64,000 bases of DNA from Salipaludibacillus aurantiacus (GTDB lineage Bacteria > Bacillota > Bacilli > Bacillales > Salisediminibacteriaceae), in assembly GCF_900111295.1 (NCBI RefSeq), contig NZ_FOGT01000005.1:186001-250000 (forward strand), given 5' to 3'. This document shows positions 1 to 7,934 of this stretch, one piece after another. Position numbers and translations under genes: made by a program. The notes beneath the pieces were generated by a model that was not told the DNA's origin, ran no database searches, and saw nothing but the letters and a program-made list of their open reading frames with translations. Each line of letters opens with the position of its first letter. The first letter of the stretch is position 1.

Positions 1-231
1 CACTCTTATTAGTATCTATTGTACTGGTGTAAGCCTTGACGTGGAAGCCTTTTAACGGAAGTCTATAATAAAATCCTATAAAATTGAGCCTGAAAAATAT
101 CTGAATTGCGGGAGAGAGATTGTCATTGATAAGAGGGGAGGGATATTTTATTTTGGGAGGTATACTGTACTGCGGGTAGGGGAACCTGAAGGGAACTCTG
201 ACCAGTAAATCTTTAGTTTATAGTAACAAAT
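1..231. other. window edge, no gene called
   Basis: No complete gene is visible. Two forward frames are open from the left edge for only about 30 and 55 bases, so a plus-strand gene may end here, but nothing identifies it. Confidence 0.5.
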
Positions 232-267
232 AAAAATGGCCCTCGCCTAATGGGGAGAGCCATTTTT
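232..267. terminator. bidirectional terminator after the KamA-like gene
   Basis: A hairpin has arms AAAAATGGC and GCCATTTTT, extended by CCTC/GAG pairing, with T-rich tracts on both strands. It lies just past the stop codon of the minus-strand KamA-like gene. Confidence 0.75.
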
Positions 268-291
268 ATTTTTCAGCTGCGCTGTAAAGAA

Positions 292-1461
292 TTAATTAAG
301 AATGGTTTGCTCTTTTTCTGCAATTTTGTCATTTGCACCTTTAAAATCTTCCCATTTTTTTCGAGGAGGCTCCCAGTATTGTTCATTACCAGGCAGATCG
401 TCGAACCACGCAGCATCATCAGGACAGTCAAGAACCATAAACTTACCATAGTTTCCGTCCCTTGACTGATGGTATTTTAAATATGCTTTTCCGTTATCAA
501 TGGCAAGGATTTCAATTTTACCCGACGTATGGCTCATAGAAAGACGTACCCGTTTTCCGAGCCCGGAAGTATTTGCTTTAGCTTCTTCAACAATTTCATA
601 AGCTTCTTTTAATGAAAGGACAAATTCATTATTACCTGCTACAGGGCGGTTTATAAAGAAATAATAAGGGGTGACTCCGGCCCATGAAAGCTTATCTAAC
701 AGTTCGGCTAATACTTTAGGATCGTCGTTAATTCCTCTTAGTACCGGTGTCTGGTTAACGACAATAGCGCCGGCATTATGCAGGGCTTCAAAACCGCGTT
801 TAGCTTCCGGGGTAATTTCAACTGGATGATTAATATGCGCCATTACATATATTCTCTGCTCCGGTGTAGAATATTCACTGATTAAGTCCAGCAAACCCTG
901 GTCTTCGTATATTCGCATTGGGTTAAATACAGGCATTTTTGAACCAAGACGAATAATTTTCACATGAGGAATTTCCCGCAGCTGTTCTATAATTCCCCGC
1001 AGTTTTTTAGTGGCGAGAATGAGAGAATCTCCCCCGGTAAGAAGAACGTTTGTAATTTCAGGGTGCTCTTTAATGTATTCAATTCCCGGCTGAACATCGG
1101 ACATTGCTTCTTTTATATCATTCCGGAATAAGCGCTTTCTGAAACAATAACGGCAGTAAGCTCCGCAGACTTCAGAAACGATTAAGAGGGCAGTCTGATC
1201 ATATTTGTGCTGGCATCCGGGTACGACATAGTTAGTATCTTCATCAGAGGCGTCCCATCGGCCATACTCTTCTAACTCTCCTTCATTTGGTATAACCAGT
1301 TTGCGGATCGGGTCTTCTGGATCTCCCCAATCGATTAATCCTAAATAATATTCATTCACTCGGAACACGAATTTTTCAGTAATCTGTTTCAGTTTCTGTT
1401 TTTCTTCATCTGAGAGGTGAGGGACCTTCTCGATGTTCATAATATATTTTGGCTGAGCCAT
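292..1461 (-). CDS. KamA-family radical SAM amino acid 2,3-aminomutase, probably not lysine-specific
   Basis: Radical SAM, PLP-dependent enzyme of the lysine 2,3-aminomutase family (389 aa), which moves an alpha-amino group to the beta carbon. The cluster motif CxxxCxxC is C99, C103, C106; TGGDSL follows at about 142-147; K315 in SGKIEI fits the PLP lysine. Clostridial lysine 2,3-aminomutase uses Asp293 and Asp330 to hold the substrate side-chain amine; by hand alignment these positions are R272 and about S308 here. Glutamate 2,3-aminomutase has Lys and Asn at these positions, so an acidic substrate such as glutamate is possible (inference). The C-terminus is shorter than in classical KamA, and no beta-lysine acetyltransferase gene lies beside it. 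The start has a GAAGGGG-type ribosome site. It is divergent from the aminotransferase gene. Confidence 0.85.
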   Translation of the reverse strand: MAQPKYIMNIEKVPHLSDEEKQKLKQITEKFVFRVNEYYLGLIDWGDPEDPIRKLVIPNEGELEEYGRWDASDEDTNYVVPGCQHKYDQTALLIVSEVCGAYCRYCFRKRLFRNDIKEAMSDVQPGIEYIKEHPEITNVLLTGGDSLILATKKLRGIIEQLREIPHVKIIRLGSKMPVFNPMRIYEDQGLLDLISEYSTPEQRIYVMAHINHPVEITPEAKRGFEALHNAGAIVVNQTPVLRGINDDPKVLAELLDKLSWAGVTPYYFFINRPVAGNNEFVLSLKEAYEIVEEAKANTSGLGKRVRLSMSHTSGKIEILAIDNGKAYLKYHQSRDGNYGKFMVLDCPDDAAWFDDLPGNEQYWEPPRKKWEDFKGANDKIAEKEQTILN

Positions 1462-1639
1462 TAGAAATCATCCCCTTCGTAGTAGTCTATAATCATTTAA
1501 ACACAACCCTTGAAATCGGTCAAAAACGGAGGAAATGATTAATTAAAACGGATAAATGAAAGAAATACTCCATTTTTCTTGGACTATTTAAAAATTAAAC
1601 GTCCAGATAAATTTTTAATTAAAAATTTTGTTTAATCAC

Positions 1640-1668
1640 TTCACAGACAGGTTATATTATCATAAAAT
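1640..1668 (+). promoter_or_regulatory. candidate sigma-A promoter of the aminotransferase-rpiR unit
   Basis: TTCACA (1640-1645) and TAAAAT (1663-1668) are separated by 17 bases. The -10 overlaps the palindrome that follows. Prediction only. Confidence 0.5.
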
Positions 1669-1685
1669 GAAATAAATATTTCATT
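1666..1685 (+). promoter_or_regulatory. candidate MurR/RpiR operator
   Basis: A perfect inverted repeat with 9-base arms, AATGAAATA and TATTTCATT, around a 2-base centre. It contains the TGAAA...TTTCA halves typical of RpiR-family operators. It covers the -10 and probable start site of the aminotransferase gene, whose downstream partner encodes an RpiR regulator. A further half-site, AATGAAAG, follows. Repression or anti-repression by that regulator is inferred. Confidence 0.55.
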
Positions 1686-1724
1686 AAAATGAAAGAAAGA
1701 AGGAAAGGTGGAGAAAGATTTTAA

Positions 1725-3122
1725 ATGGCCATTAAAAAAGTTGAACATCCCATGATTGAATTCGGGTTACAAACGAAAGGTTCTTATGAACATATGCAAG
1801 AAGCAAAAAAATACCTGCCTGGCGGTGTGACTGCTAATATTAAGCATTTTGCCCCGTATCCGGTAGTTATGGATAAAGGTAAGGGGGCGTGGCTGAAAGA
1901 CGTAGACGGCCACTGGTACGTTGACTACTTAATGGGATACGGATCGCTTGCATTAGGCCACGGTCATTCTAAAATCAAAGAAGCGGTTTACGACCAATTG
2001 ATGGATGACGGCACTTGTCTTTTTGGGACACCGCACAAGCTGGAAACAGCATTTGCTAAAAAAATAATGAGTTATTACCCATCCATCGAAAAAGTGAGAT
2101 ATACAAATTCAGGAACAGAAGCAACCCAGCTGGCGATACGCCTGGCTCAGGTATTTACAGGCAAGAAGCGTATAGCAAAATTTGAAGGGCATTATCACGG
2201 CGGCTATAAAGAAATGCTTTACAGTATTAATCCGCCTGTCTCGGAAGCGGGTTTGGAAGAGGCACCTTCTCCGGTTCCTGAATCAGCAGGGGTAGATGTG
2301 GACGGCCAGGAACCTTATATACTCCCTTTCAATCACCTGAAAGGCATGGAAAAACTTCTTAAAAACCATCATAAAGAGTTAGCGGCCGTACTGATTGAAC
2401 CGGTTCAGTCCGGATTTATTCCCGCAGACCAGGTATTCATGGACAGGTTAAGAGAGTTAACGAAGAAGTATGGAGTTATACTCATTTATGATGAAGTAAA
2501 AACAGGATTCCGTTCAGCACTCGGCGGAGGCCAGGAAAAGTACCAGGTTAAACCTGATTTAACGACTCTCGGTAAAGTTATTGGAGGAGGTTTCCCTATA
2601 GGTGTTGTGGGGGGCAGAAGTGATATTCTTGATGTCAGCTCTCCGGACAGAGGGGCAGATGTATTTGAAGCAGGAGCTCAGGGTAAAGCTTCAGCAAAAG
2701 AAGTGCTTTTTCACAGCGGTACTTACAATGGCCATCCAACAATTCTTGCCGCAGGTCTGGCAACCATTTCTGTTTTAGAAGAGGGCTATAATGACGTATT
2801 GTCTTTTACAAATGAATTAAGAAAAGGAATCGAAGAAATTGGCAGGAAGGCAGGATTCCCTCTTAAGACTTGTGGAGTTGGTTCCATTTTTAATGTAATA
2901 TGGAATCAGGACACATTACCGAGGCACTACCGGGACCTCCAAAAAACAAACACAAAGATGAGAAAAGAACTGGACTTTAAGTTGCTTCAGTCCGGCCTTT
3001 ATACGAAACCCTTGAACCGGTACAGCATCTCTGCAGCACATGGGGAGGAAGAACTTGAGTTCACTTTAAAGGCTTATGAGAAAGCGTGTGAAAGTTTAAA
3101 AGGAGGAGCTGGGGTGTCCTGA
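1725..3122 (+). CDS. class III (glutamate-1-semialdehyde aminomutase-like) aminotransferase
   Basis: PLP-dependent fold-type I enzyme (465 aa) of the class III aminotransferase / glutamate-1-semialdehyde 2,1-aminomutase group. Seen in the sequence: LPGGVTANI near the N-terminus, NSGTEAT (phosphate binding), GHYHGGY, YDEVKTGFR and the PLP lysine in TTLGKVIGGG. It is about 35 residues longer than HemL and is not beside other haem genes, so a catabolic or beta-amino-acid aminotransferase is more likely than haem synthesis. It forms a unit with the RpiR regulator 14 bases downstream and is divergent from an aminomutase that would yield a beta-amino acid; a shared pathway is inference. A GGTGG-type ribosome site precedes ATG. 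Confidence 0.8.
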   Translation: MAIKKVEHPMIEFGLQTKGSYEHMQEAKKYLPGGVTANIKHFAPYPVVMDKGKGAWLKDVDGHWYVDYLMGYGSLALGHGHSKIKEAVYDQLMDDGTCLFGTPHKLETAFAKKIMSYYPSIEKVRYTNSGTEATQLAIRLAQVFTGKKRIAKFEGHYHGGYKEMLYSINPPVSEAGLEEAPSPVPESAGVDVDGQEPYILPFNHLKGMEKLLKNHHKELAAVLIEPVQSGFIPADQVFMDRLRELTKKYGVILIYDEVKTGFRSALGGGQEKYQVKPDLTTLGKVIGGGFPIGVVGGRSDILDVSSPDRGADVFEAGAQGKASAKEVLFHSGTYNGHPTILAAGLATISVLEEGYNDVLSFTNELRKGIEEIGRKAGFPLKTCGVGSIFNVIWNQDTLPRHYRDLQKTNTKMRKELDFKLLQSGLYTKPLNRYSISAAHGEEELEFTLKAYEKACESLKGGAGVS

Positions 3123-3135
3123 AGGAGGGAACACC

Positions 3136-3990
3136 TTGCTAGAGAGTGATGTTTACAAACGAATGATTGAATCGCGTGAGAAAATGAGTAAATCACATAA
3201 AAAAATAGCTAATTATTTAATAGAACATCATGAAACGGCTCCTTTTTTAACAGCTTCAAAGCTTGCTAAAAATGTGGAAGTGGGAGAAGCCACAGTTATC
3301 CGTTTTGCATTCTTTCTAAATTATAAAGGCTACCCGGATCTGCAGCGGCATCTACAAGAAGCTTTACAGAGAAAAATGACTTCTGCCGAGGTGCTTGCCA
3401 GAACCACAGATGATGAGAACGATACAGAGAATGTGGTCAGTGAAGTATTATCAGATGATATCCAGAATCTGAAAGAAACATTGAACCAGGTAGATCCTGC
3501 CTTGTTTGAAAAAGTTGTCTATGAAATGATTCAAGCGGAAAGGATCTATATTATTGCTTACCGCAGTGCTTCCAGTATAGGCGGGTTCCTGGAATTTTAT
3601 CTTGACCTTGTCCTTCAAAACACGGAAATGATCCAGCAGGCAGATGGCGTTTCTGAACATTTGCTGGATATCTCAAAAAACGACCTGGTCATTGGGCTTG
3701 GCTTTTCCAGGTATACAAAAAGGACAGTGGAGGCTCTTAAATATGTTAAACAGCGGGATGCAAAAACAGTAGTCATTACAGACCATCTGTTAAGCCCACT
3801 CGTTCCATACGGCGATTATAAGATAGTAGCAACGACAGAAATTAATTCTTTTATTGACTCATTCGCAGCTCCTATGAGCTTAGCAAGCGCCCTTATTACA
3901 GCTCTGACAAGATCTGAACATAAGAAAGTAGAGAAAAGGCTGCAGGACCTGGAAGGATTATGGGAAACTTTTGATGTTTTTTATGATTAA
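3136..3990 (+). CDS. MurR/RpiR-family transcriptional regulator
   Basis: Regulator of 284 aa with an N-terminal RpiR-type helix-turn-helix (about 5-80; TASKLAKNVEVGEATVIRF) and a C-terminal SIS domain (about 125-260) that in this family senses phosphosugars or other small metabolites. A TTG start is used: AAGGAGGGA lies 6-14 bases ahead. It is probably co-transcribed with the aminotransferase gene 14 bases upstream, and the RpiR-like palindrome at 1666-1685 is its most likely target. The ligand is unknown; the neighbours suggest an amino acid or keto acid rather than a sugar. Confidence 0.85.
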   Translation: MLESDVYKRMIESREKMSKSHKKIANYLIEHHETAPFLTASKLAKNVEVGEATVIRFAFFLNYKGYPDLQRHLQEALQRKMTSAEVLARTTDDENDTENVVSEVLSDDIQNLKETLNQVDPALFEKVVYEMIQAERIYIIAYRSASSIGGFLEFYLDLVLQNTEMIQQADGVSEHLLDISKNDLVIGLGFSRYTKRTVEALKYVKQRDAKTVVITDHLLSPLVPYGDYKIVATTEINSFIDSFAAPMSLASALITALTRSEHKKVEKRLQDLEGLWETFDVFYD

Positions 3991-4001
3991 AATCCCGAAG
4001 A

Positions 4002-4335
4002 GAGGCTGGGACTTAGCTAAAGACAAGTTTGTAAAGGTCAAACAATAATTTTTATCAGACAGTTTATAAGGTCGTTATCTTTAGTTTTCCAATAGCCTCA
4101 GCTTTTTTGATTGAAAGACAGAAGCAGTGACCCCACAGGGAATTAAGCGCAGTCTGAAGATCCAATTCAACGAATCCCGAGGCAGAGTTGAAATGTAGTT
4201 AAAAGCGAGCCACTGGCAACTGTCCGCCTGACGGACTAAAATCACTCCTTTTTCTCAAAAGAACAGCCGAACAAAATTCGAAAATTTTGTTCGGCTTTTT
4301 TATGATTACTATTCTTTTGTTGCAGCCTCTTTTCT
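4002..4335 (-). repeat. dispersed intergenic repeat, copy A, with terminator hairpin
   Basis: Gene-less stretch carrying a degenerate dispersed repeat. On the minus strand, 4318-4221 matches about 98 bases of copy B (46384-46482): AAAAGAATAGTAATCATAAA, a GCCGAACAAAATT hairpin, then GAGAAAAGGAGTGATTTTA and GTCAGGCGG. At 4145-4163 it shares the complement of GGATCTTCAGACTGCGCTT with copy C. The hairpin at 4266-4295 is followed by TTTTTTA and can terminate the rpiR transcript. GAGGCTGGGAC (4012-4022) and a GAGGCTG complement near 4325 mark the ends. Confidence 0.75.
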
Positions 4336-6306
4336 TTAAGAGGCTGCTGATTCTTTCAGATCTCTTTTTTTACGGTAGTGCTGGAGGAATCCTATTAAAA
4401 GGAAGAGCCCCAGGCCGCTTAATTCTATCACTAGATTTTCCGGATAAATAAGCATTAACCCGGACAGTAAGAGCAATAGTCTTTCATACCATTTAAAGCT
4501 GTATACAAAATAATTCATCATAGTCGCACTTACAGCAGCCATTCCTAAAATAGCCGTTATAAGAAGCTGAATAACCGTTAATACATCTGCGTCCTGGAGT
4601 AACAGTGCCGGATTATACACAAAGACATAAGGTATTATAAACCCGGCAATTGCCAGCTTGAAGGCTGTTACACCTGCCCTCATCGGGTTCGCTTTGGCAA
4701 TTCCCGAGCCGGCGTATGCGGCGAGACAAACAGGTGGTGTGATATCAGCTACGATTCCGAAATAAAATACAAAGAAGTGCGCAGCAATATCAGGAACGCC
4801 AAAAGCAATCAGTGCCGGTGCTGCCATTGAGGCAGTAACAACATAGTTTGCGGTGGTTGGCAGTCCCATTCCAAGCAAGATACAAGCAATCATTGTAAAG
4901 AACATAAGCAGGAATAAATTATCCCCTGCGAGTGCTAACAGGCCTCCGGCTATTTTTCCGCCTAAGCCTGTGAAGACGACAATACCTACGATTATACCAG
5001 CCGTGGCACAGGCTGCTATAACTGGTAAAGCAATCCTTGCCCCTTGCTCAAGCGCATCTATAATATCTGAAGGCCCCATACGGGTTTCTTTACGGAAGAA
5101 ACTGACAAGGAAAGCTGTTCCTATCCCTGCGAGGGCCGCATAGGTCGGAGTAAATCCGTTAACAAGCATAGACACAATAACGACAAGCGGAAGCAGTAAG
5201 TCAAGTTTTTTACTTAAACCTTTCAATGAGGGAAGCTCACTTTTCGGCAGACCTGTTATCCCGTAGCGCTTTGCTTCGAAGTGGGTTCCCATGAACACAC
5301 TCGTGAAGTAAAGGATGGCTGGGATAATACCAATAATAATAATATCACTGTATGAAACACTTGAGACATATTCAGCCATAATAAAAGCGGCTGCCCCCAT
5401 AATTGGCGGCATAATTTGACCGCCTGTTGAGGCTGAAGCTTCAGCGGCAGCAGCAAATTCCGGTCTGAATTTGGCTCTTTTCATCATTGGAATAGTGAAT
5501 GAGCCGGAAGCTACTGTATTTGCCACAGAGCTTCCTGTTACAGTTCCTTGCAAGGCCGAAGCAGCTACTGCAGCTTTAGCAGTCCCGCCGGTAAATCTGC
5601 CCGTCGCCCCGAAAGCGAGGTCGTTAAAGTATTGTCCAACCCCTGTTTTGGTTAACATTACGCCAAAGAACAGAAACAGATAAATATAAGTAGAAGAAAT
5701 CTGAATAGGCGTTCCGAAAATGGCATCTGAGGTGAAAAATAATCTTCTCGACAATCCAGCCCAGTCGAATCCGCCATGGCCGAAATAAGGAATATTTGTG
5801 CCATAAAGACCGTAAAGAATCGCTAATGAAGCAATAACGATAATAGGCAGGCCTACTGCACGTCTTGTTGCTTCCAGCAACAGGATAATTCCAATAGTTG
5901 CGACGATAATATCCAAAGTTCCGAAGCCTAACACCCGTGCCGGACCGGTAATCCAGTCATACCTGAATATAATGTAATAAACGGAGCACATAGATAAGAA
6001 GGCTAATACAACATCATACCAGGGTACACCGACTTTTTTCATTCCGCTTCTTCTAAAAGGATATAATAGGAAAATGAGTCCCATAGCTGTTCCCAGGTGA
6101 ACAGCACCTTGTATCAGATAAACGAGAGGCCCGCCAGTTTGAGGGAATGCCCTCCACACGTGGAACACCGTTAACGAAATAGCCAGGAAAGATATGACCC
6201 ATCCCCACTTCCCGGGGTTCTGGCGGTAGGCGGATTCTTTATCGTATCTGGACAACATCTCCTGTTGTTCTTTTTCTGTTAGTAAATCTTTATTAGTATC
6301 TGACAT
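4336..6306 (-). CDS. TRAP transporter fused permease (DctQ-DctM fusion), TAXI type
   Basis: Membrane subunit of a tripartite, ion-gradient-driven uptake system (656 aa). The N-terminal part has about four membrane helices (DctQ-like). The rest is the large DctM permease, with GVGQYFNDLAFGATGRFTGG, QGTVTGSSVANTVASGS and STGGQIMPPIMGAAAF, typical of the TAXI-associated 4TM/12TM fusions. Two more helices follow at the C-terminus. The gene for its binding protein lies 264 bases upstream on the same strand, separated by a hairpin. TAXI systems studied elsewhere take up glutamate or 2-oxoacids, but the substrate cannot be read from the sequence. GAGGTG precedes ATG. Confidence 0.92.
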   Translation of the reverse strand: MSDTNKDLLTEKEQQEMLSRYDKESAYRQNPGKWGWVISFLAISLTVFHVWRAFPQTGGPLVYLIQGAVHLGTAMGLIFLLYPFRRSGMKKVGVPWYDVVLAFLSMCSVYYIIFRYDWITGPARVLGFGTLDIIVATIGIILLLEATRRAVGLPIIVIASLAILYGLYGTNIPYFGHGGFDWAGLSRRLFFTSDAIFGTPIQISSTYIYLFLFFGVMLTKTGVGQYFNDLAFGATGRFTGGTAKAAVAASALQGTVTGSSVANTVASGSFTIPMMKRAKFRPEFAAAAEASASTGGQIMPPIMGAAAFIMAEYVSSVSYSDIIIIGIIPAILYFTSVFMGTHFEAKRYGITGLPKSELPSLKGLSKKLDLLLPLVVIVSMLVNGFTPTYAALAGIGTAFLVSFFRKETRMGPSDIIDALEQGARIALPVIAACATAGIIVGIVVFTGLGGKIAGGLLALAGDNLFLLMFFTMIACILLGMGLPTTANYVVTASMAAPALIAFGVPDIAAHFFVFYFGIVADITPPVCLAAYAGSGIAKANPMRAGVTAFKLAIAGFIIPYVFVYNPALLLQDADVLTVIQLLITAILGMAAVSATMMNYFVYSFKWYERLLLLLSGLMLIYPENLVIELSGLGLFLLIGFLQHYRKKRDLKESAAS

Positions 6307-6518
6307 AATTTCACCTCACATTATTACTTATATGTTCTGAATTACTTTGTCATACAAAATAAAATCGACGAAAAGGAAGGAGCATTAAGAAGTTCCAGCA
6401 CTTTCGTCGAGGTTCTGCCTTAAATGTTTGCAGAGCCGAAAAGTTTATCAGTATCTTTTTTTTACCATAGTTTTTTAAATTGAACAATGGATATTTACTG
6501 GTAAACAAGAAGAAAGAG

Positions 6519-6556
6519 ACCGGACATGATCCTCCAGAGGTCCGGCCTCTTAACAG
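6519..6556 (-). terminator. intercistronic hairpin between binding-protein and permease genes
   Basis: Minus-strand hairpin with GCCGGAC/GTCCGG arms followed by CTCTTTCTTC. It could end part of the transcripts after the binding-protein gene and so give more binding protein than permease. A second hairpin (CGACGAAA/TTTCGTCG, about 6365-6410) lies nearer the permease gene. Confidence 0.5.
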
Positions 6557-6570
6557 ACAAAGTTTATGTT

Positions 6571-7638
6571 TTACTCTGTAATACCTTCTTCTTCAAAGTA
6601 TCTCTCAGCACCTGGATGAATTGGAAGCCCATTAGAACCGTTTAAGGCGTTTTCTTTTGTCAGATGGTCGCCTTGAGGATGTGAGATATCTCCACTGTGT
6701 TCAAACAGAGCTTTTGTAATTTCATATCCAAGCTCTTCATCAATTGTATCTGTAGAACCTACCAGAATAGCATAGGCTGTAATTGCCTGGACATCTTCAT
6801 CCATGAAATCATAAGAGTCAGCAGGAATATTCAGTGCTTCGTATCCGCTGTTTTCTTCTATATAATCAAGTCCCTCATCGCTGATAGGGAGTAAGCGGAT
6901 ATCCCGGGAAATCGATAATTCTTCAATGCTTCCGGCAGGTAAACCAAGAAGACCGAACGAAGCATCTAAGTTTCCGTCCTGAATACGGCCCGCAGCATCT
7001 CCAAATCCTTCTTCGTAAGCATCGTAATCGCCGTCTTCAAGTCCGTAGGCTTCTAAAACTAATTTAGCAGCTGCCTGTGTGCCGCTCCCTGGAGGCCCAA
7101 TGGCAACAGACTTGTCTTTAAGGTCGCCAATTGATTCAATTCCTGAATCTGCGCCCGTTACAATCTGCATAACCTCTGGATAAATGTGGCCCATAAATCC
7201 GAAGTTGTCAACTTCAACACCTTCAAAGTCTCCGTCGCCCGTTAAGGAGTCAAGAGCAGGAAGGTGGACAGACATACCGAGATCCATTTCTCCCTGGAAA
7301 ATACTGATGATGTTATCAACTGAGGCACCGGAAGAAACAGCGCTCAAATCAAACCCGTCTACTTCAATATTATTATTAATTACTGTAGCCATTTCCTGTC
7401 CTAAAGGATAATAAGTACCCCCGGTGCTCCCTGTACCTAATTGCAGGTTTCCGACGTCCGTGTCAGCGGCTGCATTATCATCACCGCCGCCGTTGTCATT
7501 TGCTTCATTTTCTTCCGCGTTATTATTTCCGCCGGCGTTGTTTCCATCATTGCCGTTGTCATCTCCCTCTCCACATGCAGCAAGGATTAAACTGCCTGTT
7601 AAGAGTAACGCGAACATGGAAGTGTACTTTTTCTTCAA
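6571..7638 (-). CDS. TAXI-family TRAP transporter solute-binding lipoprotein
   Basis: Extracytoplasmic substrate-binding protein of a TRAP-TAXI system. TTG is the preferred start (355 aa): GGGGGAATG lies just upstream, and it places KKKYTSMFALLLTGSLILAACG, a lipoprotein signal with LAAC lipobox, at the N-terminus. An ATG 18 codons upstream lacks a ribosome site. After the Cys comes a linker of about 45 residues, mostly Asn, Asp, Glu and Gly, as seen in salt-adapted Bacillaceae. The mature domain has the TAXI features LGTGSTGGTYYPLG and AIGPPGSGTQAAA. It is upstream of and co-directional with the fused permease. Confidence 0.9.
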   Translation of the reverse strand: MKKKYTSMFALLLTGSLILAACGEGDDNGNDGNNAGGNNNAEENEANDNGGGDDNAAADTDVGNLQLGTGSTGGTYYPLGQEMATVINNNIEVDGFDLSAVSSGASVDNIISIFQGEMDLGMSVHLPALDSLTGDGDFEGVEVDNFGFMGHIYPEVMQIVTGADSGIESIGDLKDKSVAIGPPGSGTQAAAKLVLEAYGLEDGDYDAYEEGFGDAAGRIQDGNLDASFGLLGLPAGSIEELSISRDIRLLPISDEGLDYIEENSGYEALNIPADSYDFMDEDVQAITAYAILVGSTDTIDEELGYEITKALFEHSGDISHPQGDHLTKENALNGSNGLPIHPGAERYFEEEGITE

Positions 7639-7934
7639 CTTACATTCCCCCTTAGTTTTTTTAATGTAATGTAAAAATACTAGCAATCGCATAAAAAATT
7701 GCTCGTATTCTATTATATTTAACCAAAATTATTCAAGAATGTCAAAAAGGAATCTGCCCGTAAAAGTTTTACAGTGATAAAAAGTCAGGAAGAATATTAG
7801 AGCGATAAGGGATACGAGATTTGTCAGAAAATAATGTAAATAGTCTAATAAATTATTATAAAAATATAAATAAACGATAAAACGAAAGAATAATTTTTAT
7901 ATATTTATATTTATACATGTTGATGTATATAATA

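Noticed and set aside
1725-3122. hemL (glutamate-1-semialdehyde aminomutase) for the class III aminotransferase
   Set aside because: Longer than HemL, paired with an RpiR regulator and not near haem genes; the fold match alone does not show this function.
4853-5683. plus-strand reading frames opposite the TRAP permease gene
   Set aside because: Antisense shadows of a clearly coding membrane protein gene, without ribosome sites.
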